Shown here in pieces: positions 1-6,805 of a stretch of DNA of 7,877 nucleotides (positions are counted from its first letter, which is position 1; each line of letters opens with the position of its first letter). Source of the DNA: Dwaynesavagella gallinarum. Lineage in GTDB: Bacteria > Bacillota > Clostridia > Clostridiales > Clostridiaceae. The position numbers and the translations under genes were made by a program. The notes beneath the pieces are model-generated. The model did not search any database. It was given only the letters and a program-made list of their open reading frames with translations, and was not told where the DNA came from. The DNA lies in the NCBI GenBank assembly GCA_019120235.1, contig DWVN01000022.1, positions 1 through 7,877 of the forward strand. Reading direction: 5' to 3'.

Positions 1-97
1 AGATAAGAATTTTTCTTCAAGACCATCACAGTTTTTCATAAAAGGAATAGATCAAATTTATTCTGCAATACAAAACGCTTCAAATGAAAACAAATAA
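1..97 (+). CDS. C-terminal end of a probable metal-chelate ABC transporter substrate-binding protein (partial)
   Basis: Only the last 31 complete codons are present; the gene begins before the window. The reading frame starts at base 2 and ends at TAA 95-97. The visible tail contains SSRPSQFFIKGIDQIYSAI, which resembles the C-terminal helix of FecB/BtuF-type binding proteins (class III, Peripla_BP_2), where a Pro-rich turn precedes a helix of the form IxxGIxxIxxAI. The family binds ferric siderophores, haem or cobalamin outside the cell and delivers them to a FecCD-type permease. The next gene is such a permease and overlaps this one by 14 bases, which supports the assignment. The ligand cannot be read from this fragment. 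It could be another protein with a similar helix, so the call leans on context. Confidence 0.6.
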   Translation, partial: DKNFSSRPSQFFIKGIDQIYSAIQNASNENK

Positions 98-1109
98 ATC
101 CATAAAATTTTTAATCATAGTTATCTTTTCAATCTTCTCAATAATTCTTGGAATTGTTGTTGGAGGTGGGGGAGATAACTTCTTTCAAATAATTCAAATT
201 ATTTTACATAAAATTTTTGGTCTTGAATTAAGTGGTGATATTCCTAAAACAATGGTATCTATTATTTGGAACATTAGAATACCAAGAGTATTTATTGCAT
301 TTTTAGTTGGAGGAATGCTTTCTGTAAGTGGAGTTATTGTTCAATCTATTTTAAGAAATCCATTAGCTTCATCCTATACAATAGGAGTTTCTTCAGGAGC
401 TTCTCTTGGAATTGGAGTGTTTATTCTTCTTGAAACTTTATCTTTTTCATTTTCCTATTTTGTATATCCAATTGCTGGATTTATTTGTTCTATATTGACA
501 GTAATATTTGTGATTTCTCTTTCAAAAAAGATAGATAGAAATATGGGAAATAATACAATTATTTTAATTGGAATGGTTATTTCACTTTTTTTGAGTTCAT
601 TTTTAACATTACTTACTTCTTTAAAGAAAGAGAGTTTATCTTCTATTCTTATTTGGCAACTAGGATCATTTTCTTCAAGAGGATGGGGATACTTCTTATC
701 AATTATTCCATTTTTTTTAATAGGAGTTATTGGAACCATATGTTTATTTAAAGAAATGGATATTTTAACTTTTGGAGATGAAATGAGTAAAAGTGTCGGA
801 GTAAATATAAAATCTGTAAAGGCAAAGCTTTTAATATTAGCGTCGATTCTTACGGGAGCAAGTATTGCTTCAAGTGGAATAATTGGATTTATAGATTTAA
901 TAACTCCGCATATTTCAAGGAAAATATTTGGAGCAAATCACAAAATTGTAATTCCAGTTAGTTTAATAATTGGTGGAAGTTTTATGGTTTTGTTTGATGT
1001 TATATCAAGAATTATAATTTATCCAGCAGAACTTCCGATATCAACAATAAATGCTCTAATAGGAACGCCTATATTTTGTTATATATTTTTTAAGAAAAAT
1101 AGGAGGTAA
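84..1109 (+). CDS. FecCD/BtuC-family ABC transporter permease (iron-siderophore, haem or cobalamin type)
   Basis: A 341-residue membrane protein, the usual length for this family of about ten transmembrane helices, which forms the channel of a type II importer as a homodimer. Family motifs are in order: RIPRVF at 65-70, SGVIVQSILRNPLA at 82-95, GVSSGASLG at 101-109, W191-QLGSFSS, SSGIIGFIDLITPHISR at 263-279 (the coupling-helix region that touches the ATPase), and ELPIS plus NALIGTP at 316-329. The ATG at 84 is the only start codon after the in-frame stop at 48-50. It lacks a clear Shine-Dalgarno sequence and lies inside the end of the preceding gene, so translation is probably coupled to it. 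The final codons AGG AGG (Arg-Arg) double as the ribosome binding site of the ATPase gene. Substrate is not determinable; iron chelate, haem and B12 are the family options. Confidence 0.95.
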   Translation: MKTNKSIKFLIIVIFSIFSIILGIVVGGGGDNFFQIIQIILHKIFGLELSGDIPKTMVSIIWNIRIPRVFIAFLVGGMLSVSGVIVQSILRNPLASSYTIGVSSGASLGIGVFILLETLSFSFSYFVYPIAGFICSILTVIFVISLSKKIDRNMGNNTIILIGMVISLFLSSFLTLLTSLKKESLSSILIWQLGSFSSRGWGYFLSIIPFFLIGVIGTICLFKEMDILTFGDEMSKSVGVNIKSVKAKLLILASILTGASIASSGIIGFIDLITPHISRKIFGANHKIVIPVSLIIGGSFMVLFDVISRIIIYPAELPISTINALIGTPIFCYIFFKKNRR

Positions 1110-1118
1110 TAAGGGATT
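1101..1118 (+). promoter_or_regulatory. Ribosome binding site and ATT start codon of the ABC ATPase
   Basis: A perfect AGGAGG lies at 1101-1106, inside the last two codons of the permease gene, followed by TAA stops at 1107-1109 (permease frame) and 1110-1112 (ATPase frame). Nine bases after the Shine-Dalgarno sequence is ATT at 1116-1118, followed by TTA GAA GTT. Read as a start this gives Met-Leu-Glu-Val, the standard opening of ABC ATPases. No ATG, GTG or TTG exists in this frame from the stop at 1110 until 1254. ATT initiation is known in bacteria (infC is the classic case) but rare. An ATG-to-ATT change or a read error is the alternative. Confidence 0.7.
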
Positions 1119-1904
1119 TTAGAAGTTTCAAATCTTTGTTATTCTTATGGTAGAAAAAAGATCTTAGATGATATAAATTTTTGTTTAAAATCGGGAGAAC
1201 ATTTAAGTGTAGTAGGTGTTAATGGATGTGGAAAATCTACACTTTTAAAATGTTTGTGTAATTTTTTAAATTATGAAGGAAGCGTTAAGATTGATGGTAT
1301 TGAAATTAAAAGTATAAATCCTAAAGATTTGGCTAAAAAAATTACTATATTGCCTCAACAGATTAATATGTATTTTGATTATAAAGTTAGAGATGTTGTT
1401 AAATTTGGAAGATATGCTCATAGTAAATGGAAGTTTTGGGATAAAAAAGAAAGTGATTATATAAATGAAATTTTAAAGGATATGAATATTTATCATTTAA
1501 AGGATAAGTATATGAGTGAGTTGTCTGGAGGCGAACGTCAGAAAGTTTTTATTGCTAGAGTTTTAGCTCAAAACTCAGATATAATTCTTTTAGATGAACT
1601 GAGTAATAATTTAGATATTAATTCACAAATTTATATGGTACAGAATATTAATCGATGGTTTAAAGATAAAATTTTAATAAGTGTTTTTCATGATTTGAAT
1701 TTAATAAGGAATTTGGATAATAGAGTAATGGTTATTAAAAATTCTAAAATTTATAAATATGGTGATGTGGATAGTATTTTTACAAGGGATAATTTGAAAA
1801 ATATTTATGGTGTAGATATTCAGGAATTTATGATAAGTTCTCTTGAAAAATGGCAGTGTAGAAAAAAGATATTTAATATTAGAAAGGAAGGTAATGAATG
1901 GTGA
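1116..1904 (+). CDS. ABC transporter ATP-binding protein of a FecCD-type importer, rare ATT start
   Basis: A 262-residue cytoplasmic ATPase that powers the adjacent permease. Numbering from ATT 1116: opening MLEVSNLCYSYG with A-loop Tyr11, Walker A GVNGCGKST at 34-42, Q-loop LPQQ at 79-82, signature LSGGE at 136-140, Walker B IILLDE at 156-161 with catalytic Glu161, D-loop SNNLD at 163-167, and H-loop His192 in SVFHDLNL. This is the FepC/BtuD architecture and length. A start at TTG 1254 would remove Walker A and leave an inactive 216-residue stub, so the upstream start is preferred. Six bases separate it from the permease and its last 7 bases overlap the kinase gene, so the three are co-transcribed and probably translationally coupled. 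Odd points: the ATT start, and DELSNN where most relatives have DEPTNN. The chemistry is certain to the family level; the substrate is unknown. Confidence 0.9.
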   Translation: MLEVSNLCYSYGRKKILDDINFCLKSGEHLSVVGVNGCGKSTLLKCLCNFLNYEGSVKIDGIEIKSINPKDLAKKITILPQQINMYFDYKVRDVVKFGRYAHSKWKFWDKKESDYINEILKDMNIYHLKDKYMSELSGGERQKVFIARVLAQNSDIILLDELSNNLDINSQIYMVQNINRWFKDKILISVFHDLNLIRNLDNRVMVIKNSKIYKYGDVDSIFTRDNLKNIYGVDIQEFMISSLEKWQCRKKIFNIRKEGNEW

Positions 1905-2557
1905 TAGTTGTTGGAGGTATGATAGGACTTGGTAAGACAAGCGTATCTGAAATTATATCTGAGGAATTAAATTCTCAAGTTTTTTATGAAAGTGTTGATG
2001 ATAACCCAATTTTACCATTATTTTACAGCTCGAGTGATGAAGAAATTAAAATGAATAGATATCCTTTTTTGTTACAACTTTATTTTTTAAATAAGAGATT
2101 TGAATCTATAAAAAAAGCATTTGTACATAAAAATAATATTTTAGATCGAAGTATATATGAAGATTGGTATTTTTGTAAAAAAAATATGGAATTAGGAAGA
2201 ATATCTGAATTAGAAATGAGTATATACGAGTCTCTTTTAAATAATATGATGGAAGAATTGAGGTTTTTTCCAAAGAAGAGTCCAGATATATTTATATATT
2301 TAAAAGGAAGTTTTGATACAGTTTTAAAGCGTATAACATCTAGAGGAAGAGAATATGAATTAGATAAAAAATTAGTATCTTATTATAAACATATATGGGA
2401 AGGTTATGATGATTGGATGTATAATGTTTATGATAAATCTGATGTATTAACAATTGATATGGATAGAATGGATGTTGTAAATAATGAAACTGATAGAAAA
2501 GAGTTATTAAAACTTGTAAAGGATAGATTAAATGTTACATCTGGAAGCTTTATTTAG
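1898..2557 (+). CDS. Deoxynucleoside kinase (deoxyadenosine/deoxyguanosine/deoxycytidine kinase family)
   Basis: A 219-residue cytoplasmic kinase that transfers phosphate from a nucleoside triphosphate to the 5'-OH of a deoxynucleoside, the first committed step of deoxynucleoside salvage. Visible motifs: P-loop GMIGLGKTS at 7-15, the probable catalytic-base Glu31 in YESVDDNP, the DRS motif at 83-85 (DRSIYEDW) and an Arg-rich lid KRITSRGREYE at 144-154. Length and motif order match the Firmicute dNK family (paired Dck/Dgk enzymes) rather than type II thymidine kinase. The ATG at 1898 overlaps the ATPase stop in ATGGTGA and has AGGAAGG six bases upstream (1885-1891). The ATG at 1894 is out of frame. 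Followed 56 bases later by deoD, which works on the same purine substrates. Purine versus pyrimidine preference cannot be decided by eye. Confidence 0.9.
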   Translation: MVIVVGGMIGLGKTSVSEIISEELNSQVFYESVDDNPILPLFYSSSDEEIKMNRYPFLLQLYFLNKRFESIKKAFVHKNNILDRSIYEDWYFCKKNMELGRISELEMSIYESLLNNMMEELRFFPKKSPDIFIYLKGSFDTVLKRITSRGREYELDKKLVSYYKHIWEGYDDWMYNVYDKSDVLTIDMDRMDVVNNETDRKELLKLVKDRLNVTSGSFI

Positions 2558-2598
2558 TTAATTATTTATTGTAATATATTATTATGGAGTTATATTTT

Positions 2599-2616
2599 AG
2601 GAGGGAAAGTAAAGTG
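2599..2616 (+). promoter_or_regulatory. Ribosome binding site and GTG start of deoD
   Basis: AGGAGGG at 2599-2605 stands eight bases before GTG 2614-2616. This decides the start: translation from GTG gives MNTPHINTDG, matching the conserved MxTPHI opening of DeoD proteins. An in-frame ATG at 2584 has no Shine-Dalgarno sequence and would add ten non-conserved residues encoded across the ribosome binding site itself. Confidence 0.9.
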
Positions 2617-3315
2617 AATACGCCACATATAAATACGGATGGAAATAAGATAGCAGAATCAATACTTTTACCTGGAGATCCTCTTAGAGCAAAATTTATT
2701 GCTGAGAATTTTTTGACAGATGTTGTGCAGTTTAATTCAGTAAGAAATATGTTTGGATTTACGGGAAAATATAATGGAAAAGAAGTTTCTGTTATGGGAA
2801 CTGGTATGGGTATGCCAAGTATAGGAATTTATTCATATGAACTTATAACTAAATTTGGTGTTAAAAATTTAATTAGAATTGGAAGTTGTGGAGCGCTACA
2901 AGAAAATTTAAAAGTATATGACGTAATAATAGCTCAGGGAGCTTCAACAAATTCAAATTATGCCTCTCAATATGGTCTTCCAGGAACTTTTGCACCAATT
3001 GCATCATATGAGTTATTATCAAAAGCAGTTAAAGTTGCTAATGATTTAAATATAGACGTTCATGTAGGTAATATTTTATCTTCTGATACTTTTTATGATG
3101 ATAATGCAGAGGCACATTTGTTGTGGAAAAAAATGGGTATACTTGGAATTGAAATGGAAGCTGCAGCACTTTACATGAATGCAGCTAGGTTAGGAGCAAA
3201 GGCACTTAGTATACTTACGGTTAGTGATAATATAATAACCAAGGAAGAAACAACAGCAAGTGAAAGACAAAGTGCATTTGTAAATATGATGAAAATTTCT
3301 TTAGAAATGATTTAA
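2614..3315 (+). CDS. deoD: Purine nucleoside phosphorylase DeoD-type
   Basis: A 233-residue enzyme of the hexameric nucleoside phosphorylase family. It reversibly converts purine (deoxy)ribonucleosides and phosphate to free base and (deoxy)ribose-1-phosphate in the cytoplasm. Numbering from GTG 2614, each landmark lies one residue after its Escherichia coli equivalent: His5 in TPHI, phosphate-binding Gly21 and Arg25 in LPGDPLRAKFIAE, Arg44 in NSVRNMFGFTG, Arg88 and Ser91 in RIGSCGAL, nucleoside-binding Glu180-Met181-Glu182 in GIEMEAAALY, catalytic Asp205 in TVSDNI, and Arg218 in ASERQSAF. All catalytic and phosphate-binding positions are intact and the length is normal. It is the last gene of the operon, 56 bases after the deoxynucleoside kinase, and is closed by a strong terminator. 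The pair supports purine salvage. Confidence 0.97.
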   Translation: MNTPHINTDGNKIAESILLPGDPLRAKFIAENFLTDVVQFNSVRNMFGFTGKYNGKEVSVMGTGMGMPSIGIYSYELITKFGVKNLIRIGSCGALQENLKVYDVIIAQGASTNSNYASQYGLPGTFAPIASYELLSKAVKVANDLNIDVHVGNILSSDTFYDDNAEAHLLWKKMGILGIEMEAAALYMNAARLGAKALSILTVSDNIITKEETTASERQSAFVNMMKISLEMI

Positions 3316-3325
3316 CACATTTTTA

Positions 3326-3366
3326 GATACATCTTAATACAATAGATGTATCCTTTTTTATTTTTT
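3326..3366 (+). terminator. Rho-independent terminator after deoD
   Basis: GATACATCT at 3326-3334 pairs perfectly with AGATGTATC at 3344-3352 around a 9-base loop. A run of TTTTTTATTTTTT follows from 3354. It starts 11 bases after the deoD stop and ends the transporter-salvage operon. Confidence 0.88.
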
Positions 3367-3387
3367 AATGAATTTATTTTCATTAAA
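3364..3387. repeat. 9-bp perfect inverted repeat upstream of the KAP gene
   Basis: TTTAATGAA (3364-3372) and TTCATTAAA (3379-3387) are perfect inverted copies separated by TTTATT. The repeat overlaps the U-tract of the deoD terminator and lies 40 bases before the ATG of the KAP-type gene. It is all A/T except one G-C pair, so the RNA hairpin would be weak; a protein-binding palindrome or chance in AT-rich DNA are both possible. I could not identify a convincing promoter for the KAP-type gene in 3367-3427. Confidence 0.4.
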
Positions 3388-3427
3388 TTTGTTTAGGATG
3401 TAGTTATTTGTTGGAGATAAGTTATCG

Positions 3428-5791
3428 ATGTTGTATTTTTTAAGTTTAATAATAGCACTAGTTTATTTCTATATATTTTTAAGTATTTTTAGATTTAAAT
3501 TATTATATTTTTTGAAAAAATTTATTTTTAGAATAGTACCAGAATTGATAGTTTTAATGTATTTTAATTTCTTTATGATAAGCATAATAAATTCAAAGAT
3601 AACAACTTCTTTGAGTAAGACGGGATTTTATAGTGTTGCAAATCAAATAAATACTATATTTTTTCATAAATTTTATTATGTAACATTTTTTGATTTTATT
3701 GTAATTATAATATTTTTATACTTTTTGTTTATTATAGTAAAAGCTATTTTTTGCAAAAATTATTTAAGTAAATTGAAATATTTAAAAACTACGGTAATGT
3801 ATAAATATTTTGATGAAATAAAGTGGTTAATTATTTGTTTCTATATAATTTATTTTATAATTTTATTTGTATCTCGGGAATATTTTATATATTCATTACA
3901 ACAGTATATAAATATATTTACCATCTTTAATATATATTTTATTATAAATATGTTTCTTATGATGAAAGAATTAGAAATAATTCTTATATCTGATTTGTTT
4001 AATTACAAAATAAATAAATTTGATGTTAAAGATTTCATTAAAGATGAAAATTATCGAATTTATGACTTTGATGTAATGTTTGAAGAAAAGAAATATTTAT
4101 TTAGAGAAGTTAATAATTATTTAAATTATTATCAAAAAGAAGCGCTTACTATATGTATAGATGGAAAATGTGGATGTGGTAAGACTAGTTTTGCGGGAGT
4201 TTTACAAAAACAATTAAATGATGATTATTATGTTTTTGAGATAAATAGTTTAATAGTTACAGAGAATAATAGATTAAATGACTATTTTAATTTCATTATG
4301 GGGAATTTATTTAAAGCTCATGGTATATATAACTCTAAACTTTTAAAAAATTATATGAATATAATAAGTTATGTTATAAGTGATAAAATTTCTAATGTTG
4401 TTAATTATTTTTTAGATGAAAATTTTAAAAAGAGTTATTTTGATTTAAGAGACGAAATTAATTTGTATACAAAGAAGATATTTGATTCTAATTTTAATAA
4501 AAATCTAGATAAAAAAGGAATAATATTTATAGTTGATGATTTAGAAAGGGTTTATAATGAGGCTCAAATTGTTAACATGCTAATTTTTTCTCAATATATA
4601 ATTAGTTTTGATTATGTAAAGTTTATATTTGTTACTAATTTAGATATTTTGAATGAGAAAATAGAAAGTAGATATTTAAACATGTTTATCCATAAAGTCT
4701 TTAAAATTGATGATACGAATACAAATGCTATACTTTCAAAATATTTTAAAGAACTTGATATGTATGAAAATATTAATAGAAGAGAAAATTTGACAGAGTG
4801 GTTTAAAATTTTGGCTACGATTGAGTTCGATAAAAATATTAAAGAATTTGGAATGTATTTATATAATAATATTAATCTTGAGTATTATATTTTTTCTAAA
4901 AAATGGACGGAATACAAAAGTAAACTATTTGAAAAATTGGATGAAAGTAAACTCATGGAAGGATCATTTATAAAAATTAATTTCGATAATAATTTAGATT
5001 ATGAAATTATGAATGATTACTATAATTATATTTATTTTAAGAAATCATTTCTGGGAGATATTAGAGATGTAATATTAGATAATATTTATATGATAAATAG
5101 ATTAGCAAAAATAAAATTTGATTTATATAATGATGAGCAGGTAATTGCTATTTGGATATGTCTAGAAAAAAAAGGTTTATTAGATAGTACAATGTATTTA
5201 GATAAAGAAAAGTATAGAATATATAAAAATCTTACTAAGTATAAACAAAATATTAATAAAATAAGTACACTTGTAAATCTAAAACTTGAAAAAAATCCTA
5301 GAAATTTAAAAAGACAAGTATCATTTTTTTGGTATAGTTTTGAAAAATTAAATGAATATTTAAAAGAAATAGAAACACATGAGCATTTTGATGATGTTTT
5401 AAAATTAGTTACACAAAGAGATTTTATATTGTTTTTTATGCTTATATGTTTTTTTAAAATATCAAATTTTATAGAAGATCCTAAAGAAGAATTCAAGGTT
5501 AGTTTTAAAAATAATGTGAATATTATGGGGATATACAAGTTTCTAAATTCAAATTATGAAGATTTGAAAAGGTGTTCTGTTAGGGGATTAACATCATTTG
5601 TAAATGAAAATGCAAATGATGTGGATATTGAAACTTATGTATCTTTAAAAGGTTTTGATAAGGGAATAAATTATATATTTTTATGTTTTTATATTCAAAC
5701 TTATATATACAAAAAGATGATATTAGAAGATGTTAATGAGGAAGGATTTGAACTTCTTGTAAGATTTATATATGATTTAAATAGAAATTAA
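3428..5791 (+). CDS. Membrane-anchored KAP-type P-loop NTPase, function unknown
   Basis: A 787-residue protein. Residues 1-185 hold four or five hydrophobic segments (about 1-20, 38-55, 87-106, 131-150 and 160-180), so the N-terminus is a membrane domain. The NTPase follows: Walker A GKCGCGKTS at 246-254; Walker B IIFIVDDLER at 365-374, close to the KAP hallmark DDLDR; a strand FIFVTNLDIL at 399-408 with the sensor-1-like residue Asn404; and NPRNLKR at 623-629, the PRxxKR-type motif seen near the end of KAP domains. The remaining C-terminal region is helical with a hydrophobic stretch near 665-680. KAP proteins include the F-plasmid phage-exclusion protein PifA, and many are patchily distributed. 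No partner gene overlaps it; it has its own terminator. Start ATG 3428 has GGAG eleven bases upstream, a moderate site. Other STAND/AAA ATPases are the alternative family. Confidence 0.75.
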   Translation: MLYFLSLIIALVYFYIFLSIFRFKLLYFLKKFIFRIVPELIVLMYFNFFMISIINSKITTSLSKTGFYSVANQINTIFFHKFYYVTFFDFIVIIIFLYFLFIIVKAIFCKNYLSKLKYLKTTVMYKYFDEIKWLIICFYIIYFIILFVSREYFIYSLQQYINIFTIFNIYFIINMFLMMKELEIILISDLFNYKINKFDVKDFIKDENYRIYDFDVMFEEKKYLFREVNNYLNYYQKEALTICIDGKCGCGKTSFAGVLQKQLNDDYYVFEINSLIVTENNRLNDYFNFIMGNLFKAHGIYNSKLLKNYMNIISYVISDKISNVVNYFLDENFKKSYFDLRDEINLYTKKIFDSNFNKNLDKKGIIFIVDDLERVYNEAQIVNMLIFSQYIISFDYVKFIFVTNLDILNEKIESRYLNMFIHKVFKIDDTNTNAILSKYFKELDMYENINRRENLTEWFKILATIEFDKNIKEFGMYLYNNINLEYYIFSKKWTEYKSKLFEKLDESKLMEGSFIKINFDNNLDYEIMNDYYNYIYFKKSFLGDIRDVILDNIYMINRLAKIKFDLYNDEQVIAIWICLEKKGLLDSTMYLDKEKYRIYKNLTKYKQNINKISTLVNLKLEKNPRNLKRQVSFFWYSFEKLNEYLKEIETHEHFDDVLKLVTQRDFILFFMLICFFKISNFIEDPKEEFKVSFKNNVNIMGIYKFLNSNYEDLKRCSVRGLTSFVNENANDVDIETYVSLKGFDKGINYIFLCFYIQTYIYKKMILEDVNEEGFELLVRFIYDLNRN

Positions 5792-5827
5792 AATAGTAAC
5801 TACAATATGTAGTTACTATTTTTTATT
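5792..5827. terminator. Bidirectional terminator between convergent genes
   Basis: AATAGTAACTACA (5792-5804) and TGTAGTTACTATT (5808-5820) form a perfect 13-bp stem around a 3-base loop. On the + strand a T-rich run (5819-5824, then ATTTT) follows, ending the KAP-type gene. On the - strand the stem is followed by TTAATTT, a weaker tail, so it can also end the convergent binding-protein gene, whose stop codon lies within the + strand T run. Confidence 0.88.
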
Positions 5828-6629
5828 TTGTATCAAAGAAGAATGGAATATTAAGTTCCTCAAATACTTGTTTTAATTCAGATAAATATTTTTCGGCTAG
5901 TTTGTCAAAACCACCATCTTGTTGAAATTCTGTTATGTATTGATTTATTTTGTTTAAAAGTTCTTCATTTCCTTTTTTTACAGCTATTCCCCAATATTGA
6001 GTATCTCCTATTGGTTCTAAATTAATTTTTGTAGTATCTTGATTTTGAGTATGAGCTTTATAAATTGTATCTTGTCCATATATAAATATATCTGCTTTTC
6101 CTTGTGCAACTTCTAATATTGCTGCAGATTCTTTATCAAAAATCATTATTTCAGCGTTTGGTAGATTATTTTCTGCAAATATGTGTCCTGTTGTACCTTT
6201 TTTTACAGCAACTTTTATTCCCTGTTTGTTTGCATCATCTATTGATTCTACTTCTGAATTTATATTTATAAGCATTGCTAAATTTGATACTGCATAAGGA
6301 ATAGAAAAATCTACAACTTTTGATCTTTCTTCTGTTATTGTCATAGATGATAAAATAATATCTATTTTTCCTGATTGAAGTGATGGTATTAATCCACTAT
6401 AAGCAGTGTTTACAATTTCAAGATCCATATTTAATTTATCAGCTAAATATTGGGCTAATTCTACTGAAAGTCCATATGGATTACCTTGATTATCAATTGT
6501 CTCAAATGGAGGAAATTGGAGTTCCATACCAACTCTTAGAGTTTGTCTCTCGTTTTTTGTTGATGAACAAGAAACTGTAAAAAGTAATATTGAAATAGAA
6601 AGTATAAATTTTCTTATAAACTTTTTCAT
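5823..6629 (-). CDS. Amino-acid-type ABC transporter substrate-binding lipoprotein (SBP_bac_3), orphan
   Basis: A 268-residue exported protein that would capture a polar amino acid or similar ligand at the cell surface. An N-terminal signal with KKFIRK and a hydrophobic core ends at Cys21 in FTVSCSS, a lipobox with Thr rather than Leu at -3, so lipid anchoring is likely but not textbook. The SBP_bac_3 fold is clear: LRVGMELQFPPFE at 31-43, GLSVELAQYLADKLN at 53-67, the ITEERSKVVDFSIPY signature at 98-112 with carboxylate-binding Arg102, KKGTTGH at 143-149, and the closing QDGGFDKLAEKYL at 237-249. The ATG has AGGAG about seven bases upstream on the - strand. No permease or ATPase lies beside it on either side, so it must borrow a transporter encoded elsewhere or act as a sensor. 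It is divergent from the nuclease-like gene. The specific ligand is unknown. Confidence 0.93.
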   Translation of the reverse strand: MKKFIRKFILSISILLFTVSCSSTKNERQTLRVGMELQFPPFETIDNQGNPYGLSVELAQYLADKLNMDLEIVNTAYSGLIPSLQSGKIDIILSSMTITEERSKVVDFSIPYAVSNLAMLININSEVESIDDANKQGIKVAVKKGTTGHIFAENNLPNAEIMIFDKESAAILEVAQGKADIFIYGQDTIYKAHTQNQDTTKINLEPIGDTQYWGIAVKKGNEELLNKINQYITEFQQDGGFDKLAEKYLSELKQVFEELNIPFFFDTK

Positions 6630-6667
6630 AAATTGCTCCTTTAATTTAAAAAATTTTTTCTAAGTAC

Positions 6668-6673
6668 ATTATA
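6668..6673 (-). promoter_or_regulatory. Possible -10 box for the substrate-binding protein gene
   Basis: The - strand reads TATAAT at 6673-6668, about 39 bases upstream of the ATG. No good TTGACA-like -35 box is found 16-18 bases further upstream, so this is only a candidate. The rest of the 176-base divergent intergenic region (6630-6805) is AT-rich. It contains the palindromic AAAAAATTTTTT near 6648-6659 and a TTGATA at 6709-6714 facing the + strand gene, without a well-spaced -10 partner. Confidence 0.3.
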
Positions 6674-6805
6674 TATTAAAAGGTGTTATTTCATCTAGTA
6701 TTAAAATTTTGATAATAAATAGAAGCAATATTTGTATATAAATTAGAAAAAGTTCACAAAATAAAAATATGTTTGATTTTTAATTTACCAATTGGGAGAA
6801 GTATC

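Noticed and set aside
455..739. Antisense open frame opposite the permease gene
   Set aside because: Shadow of a well-supported gene on the other strand; no recognisable motifs.
1894..1896. ATG four bases before the kinase start
   Set aside because: Out of frame with the kinase P-loop sequence; ATG 1898 has the better spacing from AGGAAGG.
1254..1904. Shorter ABC ATPase starting at TTG 1254
   Set aside because: It lacks the A-loop and Walker A, has no Shine-Dalgarno sequence, and the coding frame with family motifs extends upstream to ATT 1116.
1701..1940. Antisense open frame opposite the ATPase/kinase junction
   Set aside because: Shadow spanning two real genes, low-complexity hydrophobic translation, no support.
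5086..5538. Antisense open frame inside the KAP-type gene
   Set aside because: AT-rich shadow frame without motifs; the + strand protein has continuous family features nearby.
6380..6580. + strand open frame opposite the binding-protein gene
   Set aside because: It lies entirely over the signature-bearing part of the binding protein and shows no family features.
6773..6805. Upstream TTG start for the Rpn-like gene
   Set aside because: No ribosome binding site precedes it; the GGGAG inside this stretch serves ATG 6806 instead.
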